Positions 21,847-29,480 of a DNA stretch of 32,812 bases are shown here, one piece after another. The stretch is taken from contig JAADFA010000039.1 in NCBI GenBank assembly GCA_013153135.1, positions 1 to 32,812 on the forward strand, in the 5' to 3' direction. The position numbers and the translations under genes were made by a program. The notes below the pieces were generated by a model. That model was not told where the DNA came from, did no database searches, and saw nothing but the letters and a program-made list of their open reading frames with translations. The DNA comes from Chloroflexota bacterium (GTDB lineage Bacteria > Chloroflexota > Anaerolineae > Anaerolineales > DRMV01). Numbering within the stretch: position 1 is the stretch's first letter; each line of letters begins with the position of its first letter.

Positions 21847-22914
21847 TTATGGCACGGGTTTGGGCTCGTGCCCCGCGGCAGCGGGGATGAGCTGTTCGAC
21901 CGCGCGCGCATAATCGGGTGCACGGCCCTGGAGTCGCGGCCAGGTCAAGAGTGCGCCTTCGAGCACCAAACGCGGGTTTCCATAGCGCGCGAGCAAGCGC
22001 AAGCCCTGTTGAATGTGTTGTAGTCCTTGCAACACTTGGTTCAACGTCAGCTGCCGTGCGACAGCACGCATAATCTCCCCGCCTGCGACGTGGCCCCGCG
22101 GGTCGCTCAGGCCCTGGTGTAGGCGAAGCCACAAATCCCAAAGGGCCTGCCACGTCGCGAGGCGGGCTTGCACGGCCTCCCGGTCGGCCGCGCGGTAGGG
22201 CGCGGCGTAGGCTAATCGCTCGCGCAGGGGCGCGTGCAAGAGCTGCAGGCCGTCTTGGATTTGCGCGACATAAGCGCGCCAGTCGTCCGGCTGCTGTGCC
22301 CAGCGAAGTGCGCGGCCAGGCCGCCCTTGGGCCCAGGCCGCGAGCCACGCGGCTTGGGCCAGAGGGAACCCGCGCGCCGTGAGCCCGTCCCGCAGGGTCG
22401 CGTAGGGCACCGGCCGTAGGGGAAACTCCTGGCAACGGGAGGCCAAGGTAGGGAGGATGGCCTCGGGGCTGCGCGCGGTGAGCAAAAACACCACGTGCTC
22501 AGGTGGCTCTTCCAGGCTTTTGAGGAGCGCGTTGAGCGCGGCCGGGGTTGCCTGCTCGACGTTGGGCAGGAGGACCACGCGCACGCGCGCGTCGCGCGGG
22601 CTGAGCAAGAGCTTGGGGCGTACCGTGCGCACGGTTTCGACCTTGAGGCCGCCGGGGTCATGCAACACGTGCAGATCAGGATGAGCCTGTTGCGGGTACA
22701 AGCGGCACACGCGGCAATGGCCGCAGTAGGCCCCCGCGTGGGGAGGATGGGCGCACGCGAGGGCCTGCGCGAAACGCAGCGCCAGGGTGCGCCGCCCCAC
22801 GCCGGACGGCCCGGTGAAGAGGTACGCGTGGCCGACCGTCCCGCGTTGAATCTGGGCTTGCAAGAAGCGCACGGTTTCTTCGTGGCCGATGAGGTCCCAG
22901 GTTTCGTGCCCCAT
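21847..22914 (-). CDS. holB: DNA polymerase III delta' subunit-like clamp-loader protein
   Basis: 355 residues. The N-terminus WDLIGHEETVRFLQAQIQRGTVGHAYLFTGPSGVGRRTLAL fits delta'/HolB. Four Cys (54, 64, 67, 70 in CAHPPHAGAYCGHCRVC) form the clamp-loader zinc module. LLKSLEEPPEHVVFLLTA and LASRCQEFPLRP give the Walker-B-like region and SRC motif. Delta' is the stator of the clamp loader that places the beta sliding clamp on DNA. The Walker A Lys is replaced by Arg (GVGRRT), which suggests weak or no ATP hydrolysis, as in proteobacterial delta'. The start at 22914 is preferred because homologues begin close to WDLIGHE; an ATG 66 bases upstream (22980) is possible, and neither has a strong ribosome binding site. 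Confidence 0.88.
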   Translation of the reverse strand: MGHETWDLIGHEETVRFLQAQIQRGTVGHAYLFTGPSGVGRRTLALRFAQALACAHPPHAGAYCGHCRVCRLYPQQAHPDLHVLHDPGGLKVETVRTVRPKLLLSPRDARVRVVLLPNVEQATPAALNALLKSLEEPPEHVVFLLTARSPEAILPTLASRCQEFPLRPVPYATLRDGLTARGFPLAQAAWLAAWAQGRPGRALRWAQQPDDWRAYVAQIQDGLQLLHAPLRERLAYAAPYRAADREAVQARLATWQALWDLWLRLHQGLSDPRGHVAGGEIMRAVARQLTLNQVLQGLQHIQQGLRLLARYGNPRLVLEGALLTWPRLQGRAPDYARAVEQLIPAAAGHEPKPVP

Positions 22915-23234
22915 GGTGGGGCTATTGTACCGCGGTAAAACGTGGGACGAATTTTCGAACTGACGGGAACGTTTTGGCATTGAACACCGTTAAAAGAAAG
23001 TAACAGGCGAACCACACCAAGAGCGGAAGGAGAAGTATTGTAAGTCGCAACTCAAAATATATATTATCATGCACCATTGCGCAAACACGCGCAAGGATAG
23101 GAAAGTGTTGTTTGTTTCATAAGATAAAAGGTGCTTTCGCTCAGATAATCGCCAGTAATGCGGGAAATATTCGGGTTTATCCTTGACAATGTGCCATATA
23201 TTTGGTATATTGAGGCAGGCTGAGAAGGAGGGTT
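22915..23234. other. AT-rich intergenic island upstream of the sensor kinase
   Basis: About 320 bases, clearly more AT-rich than its surroundings (for example AAAATATATATTATCATG around 23055-23071). It contains an inverted repeat TTGCGC-AAACAC-GCGCAA at about 23078-23095 and the sensor kinase promoter. No gene is credible in it. The holB promoter should also lie here but could not be placed. Confidence 0.55.
23183..23211 (+). promoter_or_regulatory. Strong sigma-70-type promoter for the sensor kinase operon
   Basis: Consensus TTGACA at 23183-23188, exactly 17 bases, and TATATT at 23206-23211. An imperfect inverted repeat starting TGCCATATA (23192) and ending TATATTGAGGCA (23218) overlaps the spacer and -10 and could be an operator. 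Confidence 0.8.
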
Positions 23235-25124
23235 ATGATGCACGTTGAGCCAAGTTTGCGGCAGCGAGTGTTCGAGGATTTGCATCAAGAGGGCGTTCTA
23301 CAGGGTGGCTTTTTCCGCGTGGATGCTGAGGGGCGAGTTGTGGACATGGACGCGGGCGTGCGCCAGCTGTGGTGTATTCAAGTGGGCCAGCCATGGTATG
23401 AAGCCACCTTTTACCCAGAGCGTGCCCGGCAGTGGTTCTTCGAGACCGTGGGTCGCGGGCATGGGAAGGTGCCCATGAAGACCTGGCTGCTGCGCGGTTG
23501 CCCGAAGACGTCGAAGGGCCGCTCCTATTTCTGGGGGCGGCTCTTCTTTTACCCTGCTGACCAGGGCTGGCTGGGATATGTGCTGGATCGCACGGGCGAT
23601 GAGGTATGCCGACGGCTGCAACGCATCCCTGTGGGTTTTTACGTCGTAGCGCGCGACCCCGAAGGCGTGGAGCGCGTGGTCTACGCGACCCAGGGCTTCG
23701 CGGATCTGTACCAGTTCCCCAGCGTCGAGGCCGCCATCGAGACCCCCATCGTGAAGCTGTTCCGCCATGAAGAGGACTATGAAAAATTCTTGCACGAACT
23801 GCGCACCCGCACTCCGCATCGTCTGCAAGGCTGGAAAAACGAAACGCGTACCGCCCAGGGCGAGCCCCGGCACATTTCCGCGGACATTGCCTGGCACCTG
23901 GAGGGGGAAGGAAAGGACGCCCAAATTGCCGAACGCTACGGCATTTTACGCGACCTAACCAAAAGCGAGTTCTACACCTCCTATCTGCGAGATTACGCGG
24001 TGGTGCTGCACACGTATTCCAACGCACTACTTGAGATGCTCAACGTCCTCAGTGTGCTCAAGATCCCCATGTTGCCTGACCCTTTCAAAGATCTTGAGAA
24101 TACCAGCTCCATTCTTGAGCATGCGGAATATGTTCACCACTGGTTCCACAAGACTCGCCAGCCCGTGCTGGCCGCGTTGCGGGACCTGTTATCTCAGGCC
24201 GAAGCGCGCGGCCTTCAGGATGACATTGAGGTGCGCCACATGCAACGATATTACGAGCGCTTACGCGCGTTAGATGAGCACTTGGATTTGCCTTCGCCCC
24301 GGTTCATTGCCTCGGTGCATTTGGAGATTGGGAGTCGAATCTTGCGGCGCACCCAGCGCTTGCGTGAACAGCGCCCGCGCCACGGTCCCTGGTTCTCTAA
24401 AGAGGTCTTGCGTCGCGTGCGGGCCACCGCGTGGGATATGGTTCGCATTGCGTCCCTGCTGGTCATTTATCCCCTGGCGGGGCGTTTGATCGAACTTGGG
24501 GATGAGATTCGATTGTTCCGCGAATTTTGGAACACGCCATTGCGGCGCTATCAGCCTAAAGACGTCAATTTAGTCGACGTGCTCGAAGGCGTGCTGCAAG
24601 CCTTGAGCGACTTCGCTCACAGCCGGGGCGTGCGCTGGAAGCGCCTTGCACCCTGGCCGCGCGCGGCGTGGGTGCGTGCGGACCCCGCGGCCTTGCGCCG
24701 GGCCCTCAGCCACCTGGTGCATAACGCGGTCAAGTACAGCTGGCAGCGCGCCAGCGGAACGTGGGTGGCCTTGCGCCTGACCCAGGAAGCGCGCGCGGGC
24801 CAGGCAGGGTGGCTCCTGGAGATCGAGAATTACGGCGTGCCCATCCCGCCCGATGAGCTCCAAGATGGCACCATCTTCCAATTTGCCTATCGCGGTCGGC
24901 TGGCGCCCGACCGGCACCGTTTGGGTACGGGCATTGGGCTGTACGACGCGTATCGGGTCATCCGCGATTTGGAGGGGAACCTGACCCTGACCAGTGACCC
25001 GGCCTCGCCCATCGCGCCGGACGAGGACCCGCTATATGAGGTCGACCCCGCGACGGGCGAGCGCAAACTGCGGCCGCATTTGGTTCGCGCGCGGGTGTGG
25101 TTGCCCGCCACCGCACAAACGTAG
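23235..25124 (+). CDS. PAS-containing sensor histidine kinase, atypical
   Basis: 629 residues with no membrane helix, so a cytosolic sensor is likely. Residues about 20-125 (GFFRVDAEGRVVDMDAGVRQLW) and 130-242 (PVGFYVVARDPEGVERVVYATQGFADLYQF) look like two PAS domains. Residues about 255-440 are helical. The C-terminal HATPase domain is clear: N-box HLVHNAVKYS (Asn497), G1-like LEIENYGVPIP, and G2 GTGIGLYDAYRVI (564-576). The phosphoacceptor is uncertain: FHKTRQPVL (His305) looks like an H-box, but it lies about 190 residues before the N-box, further than normal. ATG 23235 (or 23238) follows AGAAGGAGGG. Next come a receiver-like gene, 12 bases downstream, and a membrane protein gene, probably one operon. 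Confidence 0.82.
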   Translation: MMHVEPSLRQRVFEDLHQEGVLQGGFFRVDAEGRVVDMDAGVRQLWCIQVGQPWYEATFYPERARQWFFETVGRGHGKVPMKTWLLRGCPKTSKGRSYFWGRLFFYPADQGWLGYVLDRTGDEVCRRLQRIPVGFYVVARDPEGVERVVYATQGFADLYQFPSVEAAIETPIVKLFRHEEDYEKFLHELRTRTPHRLQGWKNETRTAQGEPRHISADIAWHLEGEGKDAQIAERYGILRDLTKSEFYTSYLRDYAVVLHTYSNALLEMLNVLSVLKIPMLPDPFKDLENTSSILEHAEYVHHWFHKTRQPVLAALRDLLSQAEARGLQDDIEVRHMQRYYERLRALDEHLDLPSPRFIASVHLEIGSRILRRTQRLREQRPRHGPWFSKEVLRRVRATAWDMVRIASLLVIYPLAGRLIELGDEIRLFREFWNTPLRRYQPKDVNLVDVLEGVLQALSDFAHSRGVRWKRLAPWPRAAWVRADPAALRRALSHLVHNAVKYSWQRASGTWVALRLTQEARAGQAGWLLEIENYGVPIPPDELQDGTIFQFAYRGRLAPDRHRLGTGIGLYDAYRVIRDLEGNLTLTSDPASPIAPDEDPLYEVDPATGERKLRPHLVRARVWLPATAQT

Positions 25125-25136
25125 GAGGAGAGAGGC

Positions 25137-25736
25137 ATGGGTACACGAGAACCGTTACAACCACCCGTACGGGTTTTGTGGATGGAAGACAAAGCGGGTC
25201 ATGAGCTCGCCATGGTGGCCAGCGCGGTCTATTTGGACGGCCGCTTTGCCCTGGACTTCGCGACTGACGCGTCCGAGGCCCTGCATTTGCTGGCCCTGAC
25301 GGACCAGGAGCGCTATCCTTATCAGATCCTCGTGGTCGACCTCGACCTGCCCCCGGGGGAGCAGCAGGACCTGATCGAGGTGTACCAGGAGGTGCACCAT
25401 CAGGGCCGTACGCCCATGCTCGGCCTTTACCTGCTCGAATATTTGCTGGCTGGTGAAGGTCCCCTGCACCAGCGGGTGCTCCAAAAGCCGGACAGTCCGC
25501 TTTCTTGGGCCTTGAATTTGTTACGGAAGAATATCCGCAATCAAACCCCGCCCCCGCGTATTGGCGTGTTTTCCATTTACGCGGAGATGACCAAGGACCG
25601 CCTTCGGCAATTGGGCCTGGAGGATGACGTCATCATTCAAAAGCGCGTAGGGATGCCGCGCTACGAGCTGCTGAATCTTTTGATTCGCCTCGCGGGTTGG
25701 AATGAAGACGACGCCTTAATTGAAGACCTCTGGTAA
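25137..25736 (+). CDS. Receiver-like response regulator with inserted sequence and no output domain
   Basis: 199 residues. Receiver landmarks are in order: acidic E17-D18 (VLWMEDK), phosphoacceptor Asp68 (ILVVDLDLPPG), Ser146 in GVFSIYAE at the Thr/Ser switch position, and Lys169 (DDVIIQKRVG). The gap between Asp68 and Ser146 is 78 residues against about 30 in a normal receiver. Extra sequence lies after LPP (EQQDLIEVYQEVHHQG) and after GLYLLEYLL (through RKNIRNQTPPP). No DNA-binding or enzymatic domain follows, so it would act by protein contact. GGAGGAGAGAGG precedes ATG 25137. The partner is presumably the kinase immediately upstream. Confidence 0.75.
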   Translation: MGTREPLQPPVRVLWMEDKAGHELAMVASAVYLDGRFALDFATDASEALHLLALTDQERYPYQILVVDLDLPPGEQQDLIEVYQEVHHQGRTPMLGLYLLEYLLAGEGPLHQRVLQKPDSPLSWALNLLRKNIRNQTPPPRIGVFSIYAEMTKDRLRQLGLEDDVIIQKRVGMPRYELLNLLIRLAGWNEDDALIEDLW

Positions 25737-25802
25737 GGCCATTGGAACGCTTCGGTTTGCCAGGCCAGGTAGGGTTGTTGAACTGTAAAGGAGGGGTGCA
25801 CA

Positions 25803-27389
25803 ATGCTGAGTTCGGGGTGGTTGAGCCTTCTGGAAGCGTTGACGGAATTGATCCTGTTCGGCATCACCGTGCCGCTGTTGTTCTTCGAACGACCCGCATG
25901 GATGCGCCTGCTGCGTCGTCGCTATTCCTCATGGCGCCTGTTCCCGTTGCGCTTTGGGCAATCATGGATCAAAATGACCTTTGTCGGCCTGGGATTGCTG
26001 CTCATTGCAACGGTGATGAGCGGGCTCGCGGTGGCCGCGTCCTATTGGCCCGAGGTCCCTTTGTTTGCGTGGCTGCTGCGCCATGAGACGTGGTTTTCTT
26101 TGGCTCGTTTCATCATCTTAGGCCTCGCGATTATACTTATTGGTGTTCTTTGGTACCAGCTTTATACAACTGAGCTCTCCATCCTCGCCCGACGTATCTT
26201 TTGGATTGCACGAGCTTGTTTGAAGTGCCCTCAATGTCAGCCGAAAGTGTATGATTTTGGTTCGGAATCTGGCTTATTCTTGTCCGAACAAGAGATGGAC
26301 AACCTTATCAAGCGGACGGCCGTGCTGCAAGAGGGGCGTCCATCTCGCATCCTCGCCAAGGTGCAGGTGTGGCTGGTATGTCATGGGAAGAGGTTTTTTG
26401 ACCAGATTCGCTATGACTATCGCCGGTCGATTCGGGACTTAGGGTTGCTGGGGCTGAATACAACGATCCCGGCTGAGACGCACAATATCTTGCGACTGCT
26501 TCATATTTTGGCCTTTAAAGTGCCCCTTTGCACGCGATCGCTTGACGGCCAGGATGAGCCCACGCCCTTTGTCCTGCTCTTGGAGGCGGTGCTCAATACG
26601 CTGCGGCCTTTGGAAGCCAGCGATAAAGGGTGTTTTAAGGAGGCTCTGGATACGTTCCACGTCTTGATGAAGCGTTGGCGGGTGGTTGACGCGCTGGCGG
26701 ATATTCCGTCGAGCGAGCGCGATCAGTGTTTCTCAGAATCCCCCTTTGTCATATACCTGGAGCGCTTTGGCGAGCTCCTGCTCGAGCGGGATGACCTGTT
26801 CGATCTGTTTACGACATTTATCAAGCTTTTTGAGCCCGACCGCAACCCCGCGGAAAATAGCCAGGAGATTGAAGCTCTGGTGCGCTTGAGCAAAGGTGCA
26901 TTGGAGCAGGGCCGTTGGTCCGCGCTGGGCGCGGTGCTCTCGCAAATGCGGGATTATCTTATGTATTACACGAAGGCTGATCATGCCCACCTGGCGCGCA
27001 TTTGTTGTTCGACGCGCACCAATGGCCGCGTGGACGATGCCTTCGTCAGCTGGGCGTGGTATTGGGGCTTCGCGGCCCTGGCCTGGTATCGCGTGGCCGG
27101 AACCTGTCCGTGGATCGTGCGTTTGCTGGCCTCGCACGTCCATCACTTGCAGCAAGCTTATAACACGGATTTCGCGACCGCGCTACGCCGTCTAGCCCAG
27201 GGGCTGGATGAGGTGATCCACTTTTTAACCCTGTACACCCTGGAGCCTGATATGGCCGTGGCTGTGTACGCGCTGCAGCGCCATCTGGAACGTCAGGCCA
27301 CGCGTGGGGATTGGCGTCACTTTTGCCGCGAGCGTTTCGACGCCGCGGCGTTACCTGCGGTCCAAGCGGGCGCGGTGGACGAGGTTTAG
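25803..27389 (+). CDS. Membrane protein of unknown family, third gene of the sensor kinase cluster
   Basis: 528 residues. Three likely membrane helices lie in the first quarter: about 10-28 (ALTELILFGITVPLLFF), 58-82 (MTFVGLGLLLIATVMSGLAVAASYW) and 97-120 (WFSLARFIILGLAIILIGVLWY). A CPQC pair (LKCPQCQPK) lies at about residue 140. The remaining 380 residues look like a helical cytosolic domain (many Leu/Arg/Glu heptad-like stretches) with no motif I recognise. AAAGGAGGGG precedes ATG 25803, 66 bases after the receiver-like gene. Inference: output or input partner of the two-component pair. Its stop overlaps the convergent ctaB stop by 4 bases (27386-27389), with no terminator between. Confidence 0.72.
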   Translation: MLSSGWLSLLEALTELILFGITVPLLFFERPAWMRLLRRRYSSWRLFPLRFGQSWIKMTFVGLGLLLIATVMSGLAVAASYWPEVPLFAWLLRHETWFSLARFIILGLAIILIGVLWYQLYTTELSILARRIFWIARACLKCPQCQPKVYDFGSESGLFLSEQEMDNLIKRTAVLQEGRPSRILAKVQVWLVCHGKRFFDQIRYDYRRSIRDLGLLGLNTTIPAETHNILRLLHILAFKVPLCTRSLDGQDEPTPFVLLLEAVLNTLRPLEASDKGCFKEALDTFHVLMKRWRVVDALADIPSSERDQCFSESPFVIYLERFGELLLERDDLFDLFTTFIKLFEPDRNPAENSQEIEALVRLSKGALEQGRWSALGAVLSQMRDYLMYYTKADHAHLARICCSTRTNGRVDDAFVSWAWYWGFAALAWYRVAGTCPWIVRLLASHVHHLQQAYNTDFATALRRLAQGLDEVIHFLTLYTLEPDMAVAVYALQRHLERQATRGDWRHFCRERFDAAALPAVQAGAVDEV

Positions 27390-28285
27390 CCCGGCAGCGC
27401 GGTCAGCACCGCGGCGAGGGTGACCCAGGCTAGGTAGACGTTGGAGAAGTGAAAGAGGCGTTTAGCCTCGGGCGCGGTGGGCCAACGCCACAGGCGCCAC
27501 GTTTGATAGAGATAGTAAACCGAGGGTGGCGCGACGAGCAGCGCGTAAGCCAGGCCTAGCCGGGGCCACGCGGCCATGAGCAGAGCCACGAGCACCGACG
27601 CGACGGTGTGCAGCGCGACCCAACGGACCGCGTGCGCGGCTGGCACGCGCACCGGCAGCATAGGGAATCCAGCTCGGTGATAGTCTTCGCGGTAGACCAG
27701 CGCTAGGCTCCAAAAGTGCGTCGGCGTCCACAGAAAAACCAGCGCGGCCAAGGCCCAGGCCGCGGGGTTGTCCCAGTGGCCCACCGCGGCTGCACCGCTG
27801 ATGACGGCCGCGCTACCCGCCGCGCCACCGATGACGATGTTGACAATGGTACGCCGTTTCAATGCCCAAGTGTATACCACCAGGTAAATCAGGGCCCCTG
27901 CGGCCACGGCCCAGCCCAGTTGCGGACGATGCCATGCCGCGAGCAGCAGGCCAAGGCCCAAGGCCCCTGTGCCCAGCAACGCCGCGAGGGCCGCGGGGAT
28001 ATCTCCGCGGGGGAGGGGGCGCTGCTGCGTGCGCTCCATCGCGCGGTCTAGATCGCGTTCCCAGACCTCGTTGAGGGCCGACGCCCCGCCCGCCGCGAGC
28101 AACCCGGCCAGGAGCAGCACCGCCAAATCCGGCCACGCGCGGCCGTGGTTGAGCCACGGCTCGGCCGCCAACACCGCGCCGCCCACCGCGACCACCAAGA
28201 GCAGCGCCACGACCCGAAGTTTAAACAACACAACCGCGCGCGCACCCCAGGCCCGCGCGTCCCAGCTAGGCCGGTTTTGGCTCAT
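27386..28285 (-). CDS. ctaB: Protoheme IX farnesyltransferase (heme O synthase)
   Basis: Adds a farnesyl group to heme b to give heme O, the step before heme A. 299 residues, about eight or nine membrane helices. The UbiA-type prenyl-diphosphate sites are visible: ALNEVWERDLDRAMERTQQRPLPRG (Asn72, Asp78, Asp80, first Asp-rich motif) and YREDYHRAGFPMLP (second motif), with LKRRTIVNIVIGGAAG and WTPTHFWSLAL as family hallmarks. GGGAGG precedes the ATG at 28285. It lies 45 bases downstream of ctaA and is very probably co-transcribed. This pair implies a heme-copper oxidase somewhere in the genome; none is in the window. Confidence 0.95.
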   Translation of the reverse strand: MSQNRPSWDARAWGARAVVLFKLRVVALLLVVAVGGAVLAAEPWLNHGRAWPDLAVLLLAGLLAAGGASALNEVWERDLDRAMERTQQRPLPRGDIPAALAALLGTGALGLGLLLAAWHRPQLGWAVAAGALIYLVVYTWALKRRTIVNIVIGGAAGSAAVISGAAAVGHWDNPAAWALAALVFLWTPTHFWSLALVYREDYHRAGFPMLPVRVPAAHAVRWVALHTVASVLVALLMAAWPRLGLAYALLVAPPSVYYLYQTWRLWRWPTAPEAKRLFHFSNVYLAWVTLAAVLTALPG

Positions 28286-28330
28286 ATGGACAGCCTCCCG
28301 CGGTACCCCCGTATCCCATCACCGAGCAGG

Positions 28331-29281
28331 TTAGGCGGCTTGGGAGAAGTCCAACACCGGCTGTTTTTGTGGCGCGGGTCCGGTGATGAGTGTTTCCAGG
28401 GTGATGAACAACCAGCCGAGCCACAGCACGTAGCCCACCGAGAGGTGCAGCAGCTGGACCCAAATGGCGAAGTGCAGGGCCACATTGAGCAGGCCCAAAA
28501 GGATTTGGACACCGTACGCGATAAGCACGGTCATGACCAGCCCATGGATGGGGCTGTGGAATAAGCCCAAACGACGCAAGACCCAGAACATATAGAGCCC
28601 AAGCACCACTGCCCCCGCGATGTGTACAGGCAACATCGCGCGCACGAACGCGGCCGGCCCCTCGTACGCCGCGGGCAGTCCCCCGCGCGCTTCCCAGCGG
28701 GCGACGACCTCGTTGAGCGCGACGATGGAACCCAAGGCACTCTCGAGCCAGATCAAGGTGAGGACATTCATCAACCCACGCACCCAATCTCCTTGTTCTT
28801 TAGGGCAAACGAAGGTGCCGCCCGAAGCCAACCAGGCGGTCATCGCGATGGCCGCGATTAAGAGGTACGTATTGGTCAAATGCACGGCCATGATGATGAC
28901 GCGGCCCCAGGTGAGGTTATCCACCACCCAGTCGAACAGTACCAGGCTGCCGCCCGCGAGCACCTCTGTCACCATGAGGACGAAAGACGCGGCTGCGGCG
29001 ATGCGAGTTGGGTGCCCCGGGGGATATTGCTTGCGGGCCCACCACCAGAGGATGAAGACCATCACGAACGCGGCGGCGCTGGTGAGGCGGTGGGTGAATT
29101 CGACCACCGTGTCCCATTGGGTGAGGTCGGGCCAGATGGCGCCGTAGCACAGCGGCCAATGGTTGCCACAACCGGCGCCCGAGCCAGATGCGCGTACAAA
29201 GACGCCGCCCAGAGCCACCAAGAGGTTGATGGCTAAGGTCCACCAAGCGTAGCGGCCGAAAGGATCGAAGGGTTTACGCAT
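28331..29281 (-). CDS. ctaA: Heme A synthase (COX15/CtaA)
   Basis: Oxidises the C8 methyl of heme O to a formyl group, giving heme A. 316 residues with eight predicted helices in two four-helix halves. Each half carries a His pair for heme: His64 (EFTHRL) and His134 (AVHLTNT); His220 (PVHIAG) and His279 (LLHLSVGY). Glu61 next to the first His and the Cys38/Cys45 pair in CGNHWPLC match CtaA of Gram-positive bacteria. GGAGGAGG precedes the ATG at 29281. It is followed by ctaB. Confidence 0.95.
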   Translation of the reverse strand: MRKPFDPFGRYAWWTLAINLLVALGGVFVRASGSGAGCGNHWPLCYGAIWPDLTQWDTVVEFTHRLTSAAAFVMVFILWWWARKQYPPGHPTRIAAAASFVLMVTEVLAGGSLVLFDWVVDNLTWGRVIIMAVHLTNTYLLIAAIAMTAWLASGGTFVCPKEQGDWVRGLMNVLTLIWLESALGSIVALNEVVARWEARGGLPAAYEGPAAFVRAMLPVHIAGAVVLGLYMFWVLRRLGLFHSPIHGLVMTVLIAYGVQILLGLLNVALHFAIWVQLLHLSVGYVLWLGWLFITLETLITGPAPQKQPVLDFSQAA

Positions 29282-29480
29282 GGTCCTCCTCCGTTGAGGG
29301 GGTTGCAGGGATTTTACTATAGGGCCTGGTTAATGTTGGGTGAGGTTGAGAGCGGAGGGGAGTAAGACCGACTTAATGCGTGTAGCCATAAACAATAACT
29401 AACCCCAAGCGTATTGGGCCACCCACACTCCCATTAGGTTCTCCCCAATCCTTGGAACACCACGCCGTACAGTCGGACGC

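Noticed and set aside
27386..27389. Stop-codon overlap of convergent genes as a special regulatory device
   Set aside because: A 4-base tail-to-tail overlap is common in compact bacterial genomes and no hairpin supports more than that.
29282..29480. Small genes in the ctaA to membrane-protein gap
   Set aside because: The only frames are short, lack ribosome binding sites or overlap the neighbouring gene; a weak CCCAA/TTGGG hairpin near 29404-29418 is too short to call a terminator.
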